Origin: an uncultured Christensenellaceae bacterium
GTDB taxonomy: Bacteria > Bacillota > Clostridia > Christensenellales > Pumilibacteraceae
Reading direction: 5' to 3'
Assembly: GCA_910587445.1 (NCBI GenBank)
Contig: CAJULE010000007.1
Location: 15,407-79,406, forward strand
DNA length: 64,000 nucleotides
The translations under genes and the position numbers were made by a program. Below are positions 41,394-50,757 of this stretch, piece by piece. The notes beneath the pieces are model-generated. The model was not told where the DNA came from and did no database searches. It saw only the letters and a program-made list of their open reading frames with translations. Numbering within the stretch: position 1 is the first letter of the stretch; each line of letters begins with the position of its first letter.

Positions 41394-42047
41394 TCAATTT
41401 ATAAGCACGGGATTTTTCAGAATGGAAAAGTCGAGTCCGAGAAGAGAATCGGAAGTGCGGAAATACTTTCCGAGCACGCGCTTTGAGACGATGCGGGAAC
41501 GCTGTTTTTGCGCGGCGGCGATTTCCGCGCCTTCGCTTGTCACGCGAGAGACCACTGCGCCGCGCGGAATAAACCTGGTGTCCGAAACGGCGACGAAAAC
41601 CGAAAATATGCGCGACAGCTTCTTTACGAGCGCGCGCAGAGCACGCTTGTTATATCTCGTATAGGGCAGACCGTCGAGGTTGAGATATGCGCGAGTTGCG
41701 CCCACCTTGTAGTTCGATGCGAGGCACAGGTGGCGGTATTGCGTTGTGGAAAGAGAGCCCACTTTGCGCCGTATCTTCACTTTGCAGCCGACGGCTTTGA
41801 GATAGCTGCGCACTTCGCGCGACGACATCGCCTTGCACTTGTCGTTTATGAGCGAGCGCCTGTATGCGATAAAAGAGCGTACGCTCATGTCCGAAAAGGG
41901 CAGAGTGCCGGGCAGGCAATAGAGTTTCCCCGACAGTCTGAAATAGCCGATTATGTCGTCGTTGTCCGCTATGACGGCGTCTTCCGACATCGACCGTATC
42001 ATTTTGCGCTTGGCGTTCAGTTCACCCGTAAGATATGTTACATTCAT
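41394..42047 (-). CDS. Orphan protein, unknown function
   Basis: 217 residues, very basic. Start ATG 42047 has GGAGG 8 bases upstream, which marks it as real. It begins MNVTYLTGELNAKRKM and contains IGYFRLSGKLYCLPGTLPFSDMSVRSF, which faintly recalls the Q-loop part of ABC ATPases, but no Walker motifs are present. The C-terminal half (LVKKLSRIFSVFVAVSDTRFIPRGAVVSRV) has alternating strands and helices. No signal peptide. Stands alone, divergent from the phosphohexomutase gene. I do not recognise it. Confidence 0.65.
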   Translation of the reverse strand: MNVTYLTGELNAKRKMIRSMSEDAVIADNDDIIGYFRLSGKLYCLPGTLPFSDMSVRSFIAYRRSLINDKCKAMSSREVRSYLKAVGCKVKIRRKVGSLSTTQYRHLCLASNYKVGATRAYLNLDGLPYTRYNKRALRALVKKLSRIFSVFVAVSDTRFIPRGAVVSRVTSEGAEIAAAQKQRSRIVSKRVLGKYFRTSDSLLGLDFSILKNPVLIN

Positions 42048-42176
42048 GGTTAGATCCTCCGTATCGACTCATAAACGAGGTCGAACTACCCGTGATTATT
42101 GCCGTAGGCGCAAGGGAATATACCTCGCGATTTATACGTCTTTAAAAGGAAATTTTTTGTGCGGCTCACTTTTCTC

Positions 42177-42205
42177 TTTACAAATTTCGGCAGGTGTGAT
42201 AATAT
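42177..42205 (+). promoter_or_regulatory. Sigma-A promoter of the phosphohexomutase gene
   Basis: TTTACA (42177-42182), 17-bp spacer, TAATAT (42200-42205), 55 bp before ATG 42261. The rest of the gap from 42048 shows nothing I can name. Confidence 0.55.
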
Positions 42206-42260
42206 TATAGTTGCGAGGTGTTTTATAAACACGATCACCTAATCTATTTATGAGGTCAGT

Positions 42261-43760
42261 ATGGATATAAGTGCATTAAAGAGCGGTACCGATCTTCGCG
42301 GCGTCGCAAGCGGCGAGGGAATAACCCTCTCGGACGAGGCTGTGTATGCCGCGGTAACGGCGTTTGCCGCATGGCTCGTAGAAAAGACCGGCAAGACCGG
42401 AATGCTCAAAGTCGCGCTCGGGCACGACTCGAGAATAAGCGGAGAGCGTATCTGCTCCGCTGCGGAAAGCGCGCTTAAGGCGGCGGGCTGCGAAATATAT
42501 GCGGCGGGTCTTTGTTCCACGCCGTCGATGTATATGATGACTCGGTTTCCCGAAACCGACTGCGACGGCTCCATTATAGTTACGGCGTCGCACCACCCCG
42601 CCAATCGAAACGGACTTAAGTTCTTTACGAAAAGCGGCGGCATAGATTCCGCCGATCTCGACAAGATAATCGCTTACGCAGGCGAGGGTAAGGCTGTTAC
42701 GGGCAAGGAGCCCCGAGTGCTTCGAAAGGAGTATATGAAGCTTTACAAGGAGTTTCTCGCAAAGCGCGCAAGGGAGCTTTCGGGAAAAGAAACGCCGCTT
42801 GCGGGAATGAAGATATGTATAGACGCGGGCGGAGGCGCAGGCGGATTTTTCGCGAGCGTCCTCGATGAGCTCGGCGCGGATACGTCCTCGTCGCAATTTC
42901 TCGAGCCCGACGGCACTTTTTCCAATCACATACCCAATCCCGAAAATCCCGCGGCGATGTCGTCGCTGTCCGAAAGGGTCAAGGCGACGGGAAGCGATCT
43001 CGGCGTCATATTCGATGCGGACGTCGACCGTGCCGCGATCGCGTCGTCGGACGGAGACGAGATAAACCGAAACAGACTCATTGCGCTCGTTTCCGCCGTA
43101 CTTCTCGGGGAGAGAAAGGGCGGAACGATCGTCACCGACAGCGTTACGAGCGACGGGCTCAAGGAGTTTATAACCGCCCGCGGCGGCGTGCACAGGCGGT
43201 TTAAGCGCGGCTATCGCAACGTCATAAACGAGGCTTTGCGGCTCGAAAACGCGGGCGTAGACGTTCCTCTTGCGATAGAGACGAGCGGTCACGCGGCGCT
43301 GAAAGAGAACTTTTTCCTCGACGACGGCGCCTATCTTTCTCTCAGGCTCATAATTGCGGCGGCAAAGCTTGCCGAAGAAGGCAAGTCGCTTACCGATCTC
43401 ATTGCCGATTTAAAACAGCCGAAGGAGAGCAGAGAGATCCGCCTCGGCATAAGCGGAAAGGACTTTCTCATTACGGCAAAGGAAGTGCTTCGCCAGCTCG
43501 AGAGCGTTGTGGGCGAGCTCGAAAAAAACCGTATGTGCGTGCTGGCAAAGGACAGCTTCGAGGGCGTGCGCGTCAATATGGATCTCGGCGACGGATTTTT
43601 CCTCGCCCGCTGCAGTGTGCACGACCCCGTGATAGTCATAAATATAGAGAGCAACGAAGCCGGCGGAGTAAAGAAGATAGCGGGATTTTTATCCGCATTT
43701 TTCGGCTCGTATTCCGCGCTTGAGTGTTCGGATTTGAAGTACGTCGCCGAAAACGGTTAG
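42261..43760 (+). CDS. Phosphomannomutase/phosphoglucomutase family enzyme
   Basis: 499 residues, alpha-D-phosphohexomutase with all four active-site loops: phosphoserine loop TASHHPANRNGLKF, metal loop FDADVDRAAI, sugar loop ETSGHAAL, and a C-terminal phosphate-binding domain (EGVRVNMD). Interconverts hexose 6- and 1-phosphates; glucose, mannose or glucosamine specificity cannot be told. The early GTDLRGVA is the family's R-x-G start. Precedes transketolase by 34 bp, so probably co-transcribed with it. Confidence 0.9.
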   Translation: MDISALKSGTDLRGVASGEGITLSDEAVYAAVTAFAAWLVEKTGKTGMLKVALGHDSRISGERICSAAESALKAAGCEIYAAGLCSTPSMYMMTRFPETDCDGSIIVTASHHPANRNGLKFFTKSGGIDSADLDKIIAYAGEGKAVTGKEPRVLRKEYMKLYKEFLAKRARELSGKETPLAGMKICIDAGGGAGGFFASVLDELGADTSSSQFLEPDGTFSNHIPNPENPAAMSSLSERVKATGSDLGVIFDADVDRAAIASSDGDEINRNRLIALVSAVLLGERKGGTIVTDSVTSDGLKEFITARGGVHRRFKRGYRNVINEALRLENAGVDVPLAIETSGHAALKENFFLDDGAYLSLRLIIAAAKLAEEGKSLTDLIADLKQPKESREIRLGISGKDFLITAKEVLRQLESVVGELEKNRMCVLAKDSFEGVRVNMDLGDGFFLARCSVHDPVIVINIESNEAGGVKKIAGFLSAFFGSYSALECSDLKYVAENG

Positions 43761-43794
43761 ACGGCAGAAAAAAATACCTTATAGGAGTGTATAT

Positions 43795-45777
43795 ATGGAT
43801 AAGTTACAACAGCAGGCAATATCGACCGTAAGAGTGCTCGCGGCGGAGACCGTCGAGCGCGCGAACAGCGGGCATCCGGGAATGCCGCTCGGCGCGGCGC
43901 CCATGGCGTTTACTCTTTTCGAGAACATGACTCACTGCCCGAAAAACCCGGATTTCGTGAACCGCGACCGCTTCGTTCTCAGTGCGGGACACGGCTCGGC
44001 GCTTTTGTATTCGTTGCTTCACATATTCGGTTACGGAGTGACTAAGGAAGACCTCATGAGCTTCCGCCAGCTCCGCTCCAAGACGCCCGGACATCCGGAG
44101 TGCGACCGTACGCCCGGCGTGGAGACGTCGACGGGACCGCTCGGACAGGGCGTCGCAAACGCAGTCGGCTTTGCGCTTGCCGAGAGTATGCTTGCGGCGA
44201 AGTACAACCGCGAAGGGCTCGACATAATCGACCACTATACATACGCTATCTGCGGCGACGGTTGCCTTATGGAAGGTATAGAGAGCGAAGCCGCTTCGCT
44301 TGCCGGCACCTGGAAGCTCGGTAAGCTCATAGTCCTTTACGACAGCAACGGCATAACCATAGAGGGCAGCACGGACAAGGCGTTCACGGAGGACGTCGCC
44401 CGTCGTCACGAGGCGCAGGGCTGGCAGGTCATAAGGGTGAACAACGGCGAGGATTCGGACGCGATAGAGGCAGCCATTCGCCTGGCAAAGGACGACAGGG
44501 AGCGCCCCTCGCTCATAGTCGTAAAGACGACGATAGGCTTCGGATCGCCTAAGGCGGGCACGGCGGACAGCCACGGCGCACCGCTCGGAGCGGACGGCAT
44601 AAAGGCATTAAAGGCAAACCTCGGTATGGACAAGATGAAGTCGTTCGAGGTGCCTGCCGACGTACAGAAATACATGGCGGCGACGATAGACCGCCTCAAT
44701 AAAAACGAGGGCGAATGGAATAAGATCGCCAAGGCGTACAAGGCGAAATATCCCGAGCTTTACGACAGCCTCATGAGCGAACTCAAAGGCAAACTCAGTG
44801 CGGAAGAGCTCTCGGCTAAACTTGCTCCGAGCGAAAAGGACGACGCGTCGCGCTCGTACAGCGGAAACGTGCTCAATGCGATTGCGGACGTTCTCCCGAA
44901 CTTTATCGGCGGCAGTGCCGACCTTGCTCCGTCCAACAAGACCTATCTCAAGGGCAAGGGCGACTACGGTGCAAACGACCGCACGGGCAGAAACATAGGC
45001 TTCGGCATACGCGAGCACGCAATGGCGGCTATTTGCAACGGCGTAAAGCTTCACGGCGGTTTCAACATTTTCTGCGGCACGTTCTTCGTATTCTCCGACT
45101 ACATGAAAAACGCAATGCGCATGAGCGCGATAATGAATCTTCCCGTGACGTACGTTCTTACGCACGACTCGATAGGCGTAGGCGAGGACGGACCGACTCA
45201 TCAGCCCGTCGAGCACCTTGCGGCGCTTCGTTCCATGCCCAATATGAAGGTGTTCCGTCCCGCAGACAGCAGCGAGACTGTGGACGCATACGTGAGCGCG
45301 CTTACGGGCAAGGGACCGACGGCGATCGTATGTTCGCGCCAGACCCTTGCGCAGTACCCGCACGAACGCGGAGAGGGATTCAAGGGCGGCTATATCCTTG
45401 CCGATTCCGAAAAGGAGACTCCCGACGTCATACTTATGGCTTCGGGCAGCGAGGTCGGCGCGATAATGCAGGCGCGCGAAATGCTTAAAGGCATGAACAT
45501 CGACGCAAGAGTGGTCTCCATGCCGTGCCTCGAGCTGTTCGACGCTCAGCCCGCGAAGTACCGCGAGAGCGTTCTTCCCGCCGCCGTTCGCGCGAGAGTT
45601 GCGGTCGAGGCGGGTTCGTCTCAGTGCTGGTATAAGTATGTCGGTCTCGACGGAGCTTGCGTCTGCATGGACGGTTTCGGAAGCAGTGCGCCCGCAAATA
45701 AGCTGTTCGAGATTTACGGCTTCACGGCGGAGAACGTCGCAAAGGTTGCCGCAAAAGTAGTCAAGAGCAACAGATGA
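43795..45777 (+). CDS. tkt: Transketolase
   Basis: 660 residues, full length. Thiamine diphosphate site GDGCLMEGIESEAASLAG...DSNGITIEG, substrate His in AETVERANSGHPGMPLG, the central FGIREHAMAAICNG and THDSIGVGEDGPTHQPVEH in the pyrimidine domain. Carries two-carbon units in the pentose phosphate pathway. AGGAG precedes the start by 8 bases. The yfbR gene overlaps its stop (ATGA). Confidence 0.96.
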   Translation: MDKLQQQAISTVRVLAAETVERANSGHPGMPLGAAPMAFTLFENMTHCPKNPDFVNRDRFVLSAGHGSALLYSLLHIFGYGVTKEDLMSFRQLRSKTPGHPECDRTPGVETSTGPLGQGVANAVGFALAESMLAAKYNREGLDIIDHYTYAICGDGCLMEGIESEAASLAGTWKLGKLIVLYDSNGITIEGSTDKAFTEDVARRHEAQGWQVIRVNNGEDSDAIEAAIRLAKDDRERPSLIVVKTTIGFGSPKAGTADSHGAPLGADGIKALKANLGMDKMKSFEVPADVQKYMAATIDRLNKNEGEWNKIAKAYKAKYPELYDSLMSELKGKLSAEELSAKLAPSEKDDASRSYSGNVLNAIADVLPNFIGGSADLAPSNKTYLKGKGDYGANDRTGRNIGFGIREHAMAAICNGVKLHGGFNIFCGTFFVFSDYMKNAMRMSAIMNLPVTYVLTHDSIGVGEDGPTHQPVEHLAALRSMPNMKVFRPADSSETVDAYVSALTGKGPTAIVCSRQTLAQYPHERGEGFKGGYILADSEKETPDVILMASGSEVGAIMQAREMLKGMNIDARVVSMPCLELFDAQPAKYRESVLPAAVRARVAVEAGSSQCWYKYVGLDGACVCMDGFGSSAPANKLFEIYGFTAENVAKVAAKVVKSNR

Positions 45778-46352
45778 ATTGTTTTTTCGCGATACTCAAC
45801 CGCTTAAAGTATATAAACAGGTGGGGGCTCATGCACGGCGTGCGCAGCGAAAACGTCATGGAGCACAGCGCGATCGTCGCAATGCTCGCACACAGTCTTG
45901 CCGCACTCGAAAACAAGCTTTCGGGCACAGAGTACGACCCGGCTCGCGCCGCGCTTTTGGGACTTTATCACGAGGCGGCGGAAGCTCTGACCGGCGATTT
46001 GCCCACTCCCGTCAAGTATTATAATGCGTCCATCACTGCCGCATATAAGGAAATAGAGCGCGGGGCGGAAGAGCGCATAACAAGGTCGGTACCTCTTAAG
46101 CTCGAAGGCGAGCTTAAGGGCTATATCTCGCAGGATAAGACGGAGCGCGAAAGCGCGGTGGTCAAGGCGGCGGATAAAATAGCCGCGCTCATCAAGTGCC
46201 GCGAGGAGCTCAAGGCAGGCAATACGGAGTTCGCTGGCGCGGAAAAGTCGACGCTTGCGGAGCTCGAAAGATCTCCCTTGAAAAGCGTAAAGTATTTTTT
46301 GGACGAGATGCTGCCGGCATACGATCTGACGCTCGACGAGCTTCAACAATAG
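45774..46352 (+). CDS. yfbR: YfbR-like 5'-deoxynucleotidase (HD domain)
   Basis: 192 residues. HD-domain metal residues in NVMEHSAIVA and LYHEAAEALTGDLPTPVKY, the latter being the YfbR signature (E. coli has a D in place of E: H-D-A-S-E). Removes 5' phosphate from dNMPs. Here the second metal ligand is in HEAAE, a conservative change. Translationally coupled to tkt. The TAG stop directly precedes palindromic element A3 (TAG-T-CCAAACGG), the same junction as at the ROK kinase gene. Confidence 0.9.
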   Translation: MNCFFAILNRLKYINRWGLMHGVRSENVMEHSAIVAMLAHSLAALENKLSGTEYDPARAALLGLYHEAAEALTGDLPTPVKYYNASITAAYKEIERGAEERITRSVPLKLEGELKGYISQDKTERESAVVKAADKIAALIKCREELKAGNTEFAGAEKSTLAELERSPLKSVKYFLDEMLPAYDLTLDELQQ

Positions 46353-46353
46353 T

Positions 46354-46480
46354 CCAAACGGCTTATATACTTCGCGAATACGGACTGCGTTCGGCGTTTG
46401 CCTCAGTCATGTACGCCTAAGTACACTCCCGTCGGCGTATGCCGACAGCTGTCCGTCTCGCTCGCATCTAAGCCGTTTGG
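46354..46480 (+). repeat. Palindromic A element, copy A3 (after yfbR)
   Basis: Outer arms CCAAACGGCTTA (46354-46365) and TAAGCCGTTTGG (46469-46480), perfect. Core AATACGGACTGCGTTCG and GCCGACAGCTGTCCGTCT with the ACGGAC/GTCCGT stem; apical type I with GTAC-GCCTAA-GTAC then ACTCCCGTCGG. Starts one base after the stop codon. Confidence 0.88.
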
Positions 46481-46497
46481 TTTATCTGCGTTCACAA

Positions 46498-46700
46498 ATG
46501 TAATCCTATAAAAAGGAGTTTTAAGGCAGCGCCTTAAGTCGTTTAAAGGTGAGGGATTCAAAAGGGAGAGGAATAGCCGAAAATTCCTCTCCCTTTGTCT
46601 TTTTGGTTGCACCTTTTCGAAAAAAGGTGCAGTAACATTTTCCGCGGTTTTCAAAAAAGCGCAATTTCTTTTTCGAGCACCTTTTCAAAAAAAAGGTGCA
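46498..46700 (+). repeat. Composite B element, copy B2, including a terminator
   Basis: GCCTTAAGTCGTTTAAAGG block, then the terminator stem AAAGGGAGAGGAAT (46561-46574) / ATTCCTCTCCCTTT (46583-46596), where the closing G-C of B1 and B3 is an A-T pair, then GCACCTTTTCG/AAAAAAGGTGC (46609-46630), a CGCGGTTTTC hairpin, and a GCACC/GGTGC hairpin (46677-46699). Confidence 0.8.
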
Positions 46701-46759
46701 ATAGCTTTTTGTGTACTTTGTCTACAATAAAACCGCCCTTATTGCTTATACTAACACAA

Positions 46760-48385
46760 ATGAAAAGACGAGAGGGAAAATTTACGGCATTTATGAAGGG
46801 CGGTGCATTCTTCGCACTGTTGTGCCTTATTGCCAAAGGCATAGGCGCACTTTACCGCATACCGCTCACGAACATAATGGGCGCGGAGGGTATCGGATTG
46901 TACCAGATGGTATTTCCGCTTTACAGCGTGCTCCTCACCGTATCGGGCGGCGGACTTCCGAGCGCCATATCGAAAACGGTCTCGTCCTTTCATGCGAGCG
47001 GCAGGGAGGAGAACGCAAGGCGTACGCTCTACATCTCGCTTGCCGTGCTCACCGCCGCAGGCGCGGTCGGCTCGGCGCTGCTGTTCTTTTTCCGAGGACG
47101 GATAGCCGCGCTTCAGGGCAATCCCGACGCCGCCATAGCTTATGTGGGCATAGCCCCCGCAGTCGTGCTCGTATCGGTAATCTCGTGCTTTCGCGGCTAT
47201 TTTCAGGGCAAGCTCGATATGCTTCCGAGCGGCATAAGCCAGGTGGTTGAACAGGTCGTAAAGATGATCGCGGGGCTCTTTCTTTGCTCGCGCCTACTGA
47301 AATACGGCGTGCCTTATGCGGCGCTCGGAGCTCTTCTCGGCGTATCGATCTCCGAGCTTGCCGCCTGCATGGTGCTTGTCGTTCAGTATGCGTTCGACGC
47401 CCGTCGGCGAAGAAAACGCACGTTTGTTTCTCTCGGCTCTTTTGCGCTCGAAGCGGCTTCGGATTTTACGGCGGAGCGATCGGAGCCCATGCGCTATCGC
47501 ACTATATTAAGACGCGTGATCGCCGTCGCTCTTCCCGTGACGCTGGGTTCGCTCGTGCTTCCGCTTTCGTCCGTAATAGACAGCATACTCGTAATAAACC
47601 TTTTGACGGCGCTCGGGGAGAGCGTGCCCATTGCGACGAAATACTACGGAATTTTAAACGGTCCCGTCGGCTCTCTCGTCAATATGCCCGTCGTGATAAC
47701 CACCTCGCTTTCGGTAATGCTGCTTCCGAAAGTCGCAAGGCTGAGGGCGGCGAAAAAGGACGCGGGGGAGTGCGTCGAACGCTTCATGAGGATTTGCTTT
47801 CTCATTGCCCTTCCGTGCGCGCTCGCTTTGACTCTTTTTTCGCGCGACATTCTCGGCGTACTTTACCGCCGCACGCTTTCGCCCGAACTGCTCGGCGTGG
47901 GGAGCGCTCTTTTGCAAATAAGCTCGCTAACTGTGCTTTATATGAGTATTCTTCTGCCCGCTTCGTCCGTGCTTCAGGGGTGCGACAAGGCATATAAACC
48001 TGCTCTCAATCTCCTGTTCGGCGCGTCGGTGAAAGCCGTGCTGACGATAGTGCTCATAAGAATTTCAGGCATAATCGGCGCCTCCGTGGCGACGGTTTCG
48101 TGCTTTGCTCTCACCTGTATCCTCGACGTTATAGCGATGAAAAAGGTCGTGGACGTGAGGCTGAAAATCCTTCGTATAGCGCTTTCGGGCGGTCTCGGCG
48201 GAGCGGCGTTTGCGTCTGTGGGCAAACTGCTCGCGCGGCTCTTTTCGGGCTTTCTGCCCGCGCCCGTAGCCCTTGTGGCGGCGCTCGTCATTGCCGCGCT
48301 TGTATATGCCGCCGTGATATTCCTTACGAGGGGCATAGAAAAGAGCGAAGTTCTTTCGCTTTCGGGCGGCGAAAAAAAGCGCTGA
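46760..48385 (+). CDS. MOP-superfamily flippase, SpoVB-like (second copy)
   Basis: 541 residues from ATG 46760 (MKRREGKFTAFMKGGAFFALLCLIAKGIGALYRIPLTNIMGAEGIGLYQMVFPLY), 14 hydrophobic helices, typical SpoVB start and SGGGLPSAISK loop. Closer to B. subtilis SpoVB than the copy at 4983. Exports lipid-linked precursors for spore cortex or wall. An upstream extension to 46595 would translate repeat B2 and is rejected. There is no Shine-Dalgarno site; TATACT (46747-46752) ends 7 bases before the ATG, so the mRNA may be leaderless. Confidence 0.88.
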   Translation: MKRREGKFTAFMKGGAFFALLCLIAKGIGALYRIPLTNIMGAEGIGLYQMVFPLYSVLLTVSGGGLPSAISKTVSSFHASGREENARRTLYISLAVLTAAGAVGSALLFFFRGRIAALQGNPDAAIAYVGIAPAVVLVSVISCFRGYFQGKLDMLPSGISQVVEQVVKMIAGLFLCSRLLKYGVPYAALGALLGVSISELAACMVLVVQYAFDARRRRKRTFVSLGSFALEAASDFTAERSEPMRYRTILRRVIAVALPVTLGSLVLPLSSVIDSILVINLLTALGESVPIATKYYGILNGPVGSLVNMPVVITTSLSVMLLPKVARLRAAKKDAGECVERFMRICFLIALPCALALTLFSRDILGVLYRRTLSPELLGVGSALLQISSLTVLYMSILLPASSVLQGCDKAYKPALNLLFGASVKAVLTIVLIRISGIIGASVATVSCFALTCILDVIAMKKVVDVRLKILRIALSGGLGGAAFASVGKLLARLFSGFLPAPVALVAALVIAALVYAAVIFLTRGIEKSEVLSLSGGEKKR

Positions 48386-48484
48386 AAAAAATGACGGGCG
48401 AGAATGAAAGAGCAAAAAGCACGAGAAAGGCTTAATGCGCCGCGGACGGGAAATGCGGAAATTCGTTCAATGTGAGATTAACGC

Positions 48485-48513
48485 TTGCTTTTTTTCTTAA
48501 CGGGTGGTAAAAT
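48485..48513 (+). promoter_or_regulatory. Sigma-A promoter of serS
   Basis: TTGCTT (48485-48490), 17-bp spacer, TAAAAT (48508-48513), 40 bp before the start codon. No T-box leader fits in this short gap. Confidence 0.65.
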
Positions 48514-48553
48514 ATCAAGAGTAAAGATTCAAGGCAAGGAGAAAAGGTAAACT

Positions 48554-49825
48554 ATGTTGGACATGAAGTTTGTTGCGGAGAACGTCGAAGAAGTTAAGAA
48601 GATAATGTCGAACCGCAGCGGCAGTTACGACGTTGACGTTTGCGCCGAATTATACGCAAAACGCAAACAGCTCATAAAAAAGACCGAAGATATGAAGGCC
48701 GAGCGCAACCGTGCCACGGAAGAGGTCGCGCGCCTCAAGAAAAGCGGCGGCGACGCGTCGGCTACCATAGCGCGCGTCAAGGAGGACAACGTGCTTTTGA
48801 AGCAGCTCGACGACGAACTGTCGGAGACGGAAGCAAAGCTTAAGTACGCGCTGTTATGCGTCCCCAACATTCCCGACAAGACCGTCCCCGTAGGTAAGGA
48901 CGACGGCGACAACGTCGAGCTCAGACGTGTGGGCGAGCCGACGAAATTCGACTTTACGCCCAAAGCTCATTGGGATCTCGGCTTCGATCTCGACATACTC
49001 GATCCTACTGTTGCGGCGAAAATAACGGGCACGCGCTTTACTGTCTATCGCGGAGCCGGCGCAAGGCTCGAGCGCGCTATAATCAACTTTATGCTCGACA
49101 GCCACATAAACGAGGGTTATACCGAGGTGCTTCCGCCGTTCATGGTAAACCGCGAATCCATGACGGGCACGGGGCAGCTTCCCAAATTCGAAGAGGACGC
49201 GTTCGCCGTAAAGAACACCGATTATTTCCTCGTCCCGACCGCGGAAGTTCCCGTGACGAATCTTCATCGCGGAGAGATATTGCCCGAAAATGTTCTGCCC
49301 ATAAAATACTGCGCATACACGGCTTGTTTTCGCGGCGAGGCGGGGAGCGCGGGCAGAGACACGCGCGGACTTATCCGCCAGCACCAATTCAACAAAGTCG
49401 AACTCGTCAAATTCACGCGTCCCGAAGATTCGGTTCGCGAGCACGAGGAGCTCACGGCTTGCGCGGAGAATATACTCAAAACTCTCGGCATACCTTATAG
49501 GGTCGTATGCCTTTGCACGGGCGATCTCGGTTTTTCCGCGGCAAAGACGTACGATATAGAGGTGTGGATGCCGAGCTATAACAGATATGTCGAAATTTCT
49601 TCCTGCTCTAACTATACCGACTATCAGGCGCGCAGAATGAACATCAAATACCGTCGCGCAGACGGTAAGCTCGAGCTTGTGCATACCCTCAACGGAAGCG
49701 GACTCGCCGTGGGAAGAACTACCGCGGCGGTTCTCGAAAACTTCCAAAACGCCGACGGCACCGTGACCGTGCCCGAGGCTTTGCGCCCGTACATGGGCGG
49801 CATGAGCGTCATCGCTCGTAAATGA
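48554..49825 (+). CDS. serS: Seryl-tRNA synthetase
   Basis: 423 residues. N-terminal coiled-coil tRNA-binding arm (about 30-100), class II core with motif 2 FRGEAGSAGRDTRGLIRQHQF and motif 3 GSGLAVGRTTAAVLENFQ; SSCSNYTDYQARR is the serine-site segment. Charges tRNA-Ser. AAGGAG lies upstream. The following membrane protein gene overlaps its stop by 4 bp. Confidence 0.97.
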   Translation: MLDMKFVAENVEEVKKIMSNRSGSYDVDVCAELYAKRKQLIKKTEDMKAERNRATEEVARLKKSGGDASATIARVKEDNVLLKQLDDELSETEAKLKYALLCVPNIPDKTVPVGKDDGDNVELRRVGEPTKFDFTPKAHWDLGFDLDILDPTVAAKITGTRFTVYRGAGARLERAIINFMLDSHINEGYTEVLPPFMVNRESMTGTGQLPKFEEDAFAVKNTDYFLVPTAEVPVTNLHRGEILPENVLPIKYCAYTACFRGEAGSAGRDTRGLIRQHQFNKVELVKFTRPEDSVREHEELTACAENILKTLGIPYRVVCLCTGDLGFSAAKTYDIEVWMPSYNRYVEISSCSNYTDYQARRMNIKYRRADGKLELVHTLNGSGLAVGRTTAAVLENFQNADGTVTVPEALRPYMGGMSVIARK

Positions 49826-50658
49826 TAGCAAACGCGGTAATAAGATTTTTCAAAGCCGTTTTCGGCTTTATAGTCAAGGCGGCGGCTTGGCTGCTTTTCG
49901 CATTCGGACTTTGGCTGCCCTGTCTTTTTACCGTCATATTTTTGATAGTGTGCGCGTTTTCGGCTACGTCGTTCAATTCCGTTCTTCCGCAGTTTTTCGT
50001 GGGTCTTGCGGTTTCGTTCGTCGTAGGCATTGCCCTTTCGTATTATATAGACAAGGCGAAACGCAAGCGAAAACGCGAAGTGAAAAGGGGACTCAAGGAT
50101 ACGCACGTCAGCCGCGTGGGCAAGGAGACGAGGCAAAGCAAAAACGAGCCGCAGGTTACGGACGAATATCGCAGAGACGAAGCTCCGCACTCTTACGAAT
50201 ACGACTATCGAAAAGATGAGATTTACGACGGCTTTGCTCCCGCAGACGAGAGCGCTCCCGCGTATTATGAGGACGAAACAAACGAGAGCTTCGATCCTTA
50301 TCGGCCGCCCGCCGGCGATATAAAAGCTTCGCCGACTCCCGCGCAGGAGGGGATAATAAAGCGCTCGAGCGAGAAACCCGTCTATGATTTTCGTGCGGAA
50401 GCCGAGCTTCGGGGCAAGTTTTTCGAGGACGAAAAGAAGAGCAGACTGGGAGAGAGCCGAGGTTACGATTTCGAAGCGTCGGCAAAGCGCAGGCTGGATC
50501 GGCTTACGTATGCGGAAGACGAACCGCCCATGATATTCCGTTCTCGGACGGACAAAAATATCTATATCTGCGAGTATGCCGACCGTCTCGAATATTTCGA
50601 GCGAACGGCATGGGGCGAAATGAAGCGCATAGACGTAAGATATAAGAGTAGTTTTTAG
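49822..50658 (+). CDS. Membrane protein with a charged C-terminal domain, unknown
   Basis: 278 residues. Two transmembrane helices in the first 75 residues (FGFIVKAAAWLLFAFGLWLPCLFTVIF... and FFVGLAVSFVVGIALSYY), then a highly charged, probably disordered region and a short C-terminal segment (MIFRSRTDKNIYICEYADRLEYFERTAWGEMKRIDVRY) with a beta pattern. No known family. Translationally coupled to serS (ATGA), so expressed with it; whether it has to do with translation is unknown. Confidence 0.7.
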   Translation: MIANAVIRFFKAVFGFIVKAAAWLLFAFGLWLPCLFTVIFLIVCAFSATSFNSVLPQFFVGLAVSFVVGIALSYYIDKAKRKRKREVKRGLKDTHVSRVGKETRQSKNEPQVTDEYRRDEAPHSYEYDYRKDEIYDGFAPADESAPAYYEDETNESFDPYRPPAGDIKASPTPAQEGIIKRSSEKPVYDFRAEAELRGKFFEDEKKSRLGESRGYDFEASAKRRLDRLTYAEDEPPMIFRSRTDKNIYICEYADRLEYFERTAWGEMKRIDVRYKSSF

Positions 50659-50757
50659 GCTTTTTTGTCGAACAAAGACGAAAGACTCGGGTACTGTGTC
50701 TGACATAACTTGCGTATGCTCGGATCGGCTTGCGCACTACGGCTAAAAGGAGAGAAA

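Noticed and set aside
46595..46759. N-terminal extension of the second flippase
   Set aside because: The extra 55 residues translate repeat B2; the flippase family starts at the ATG at 46760.
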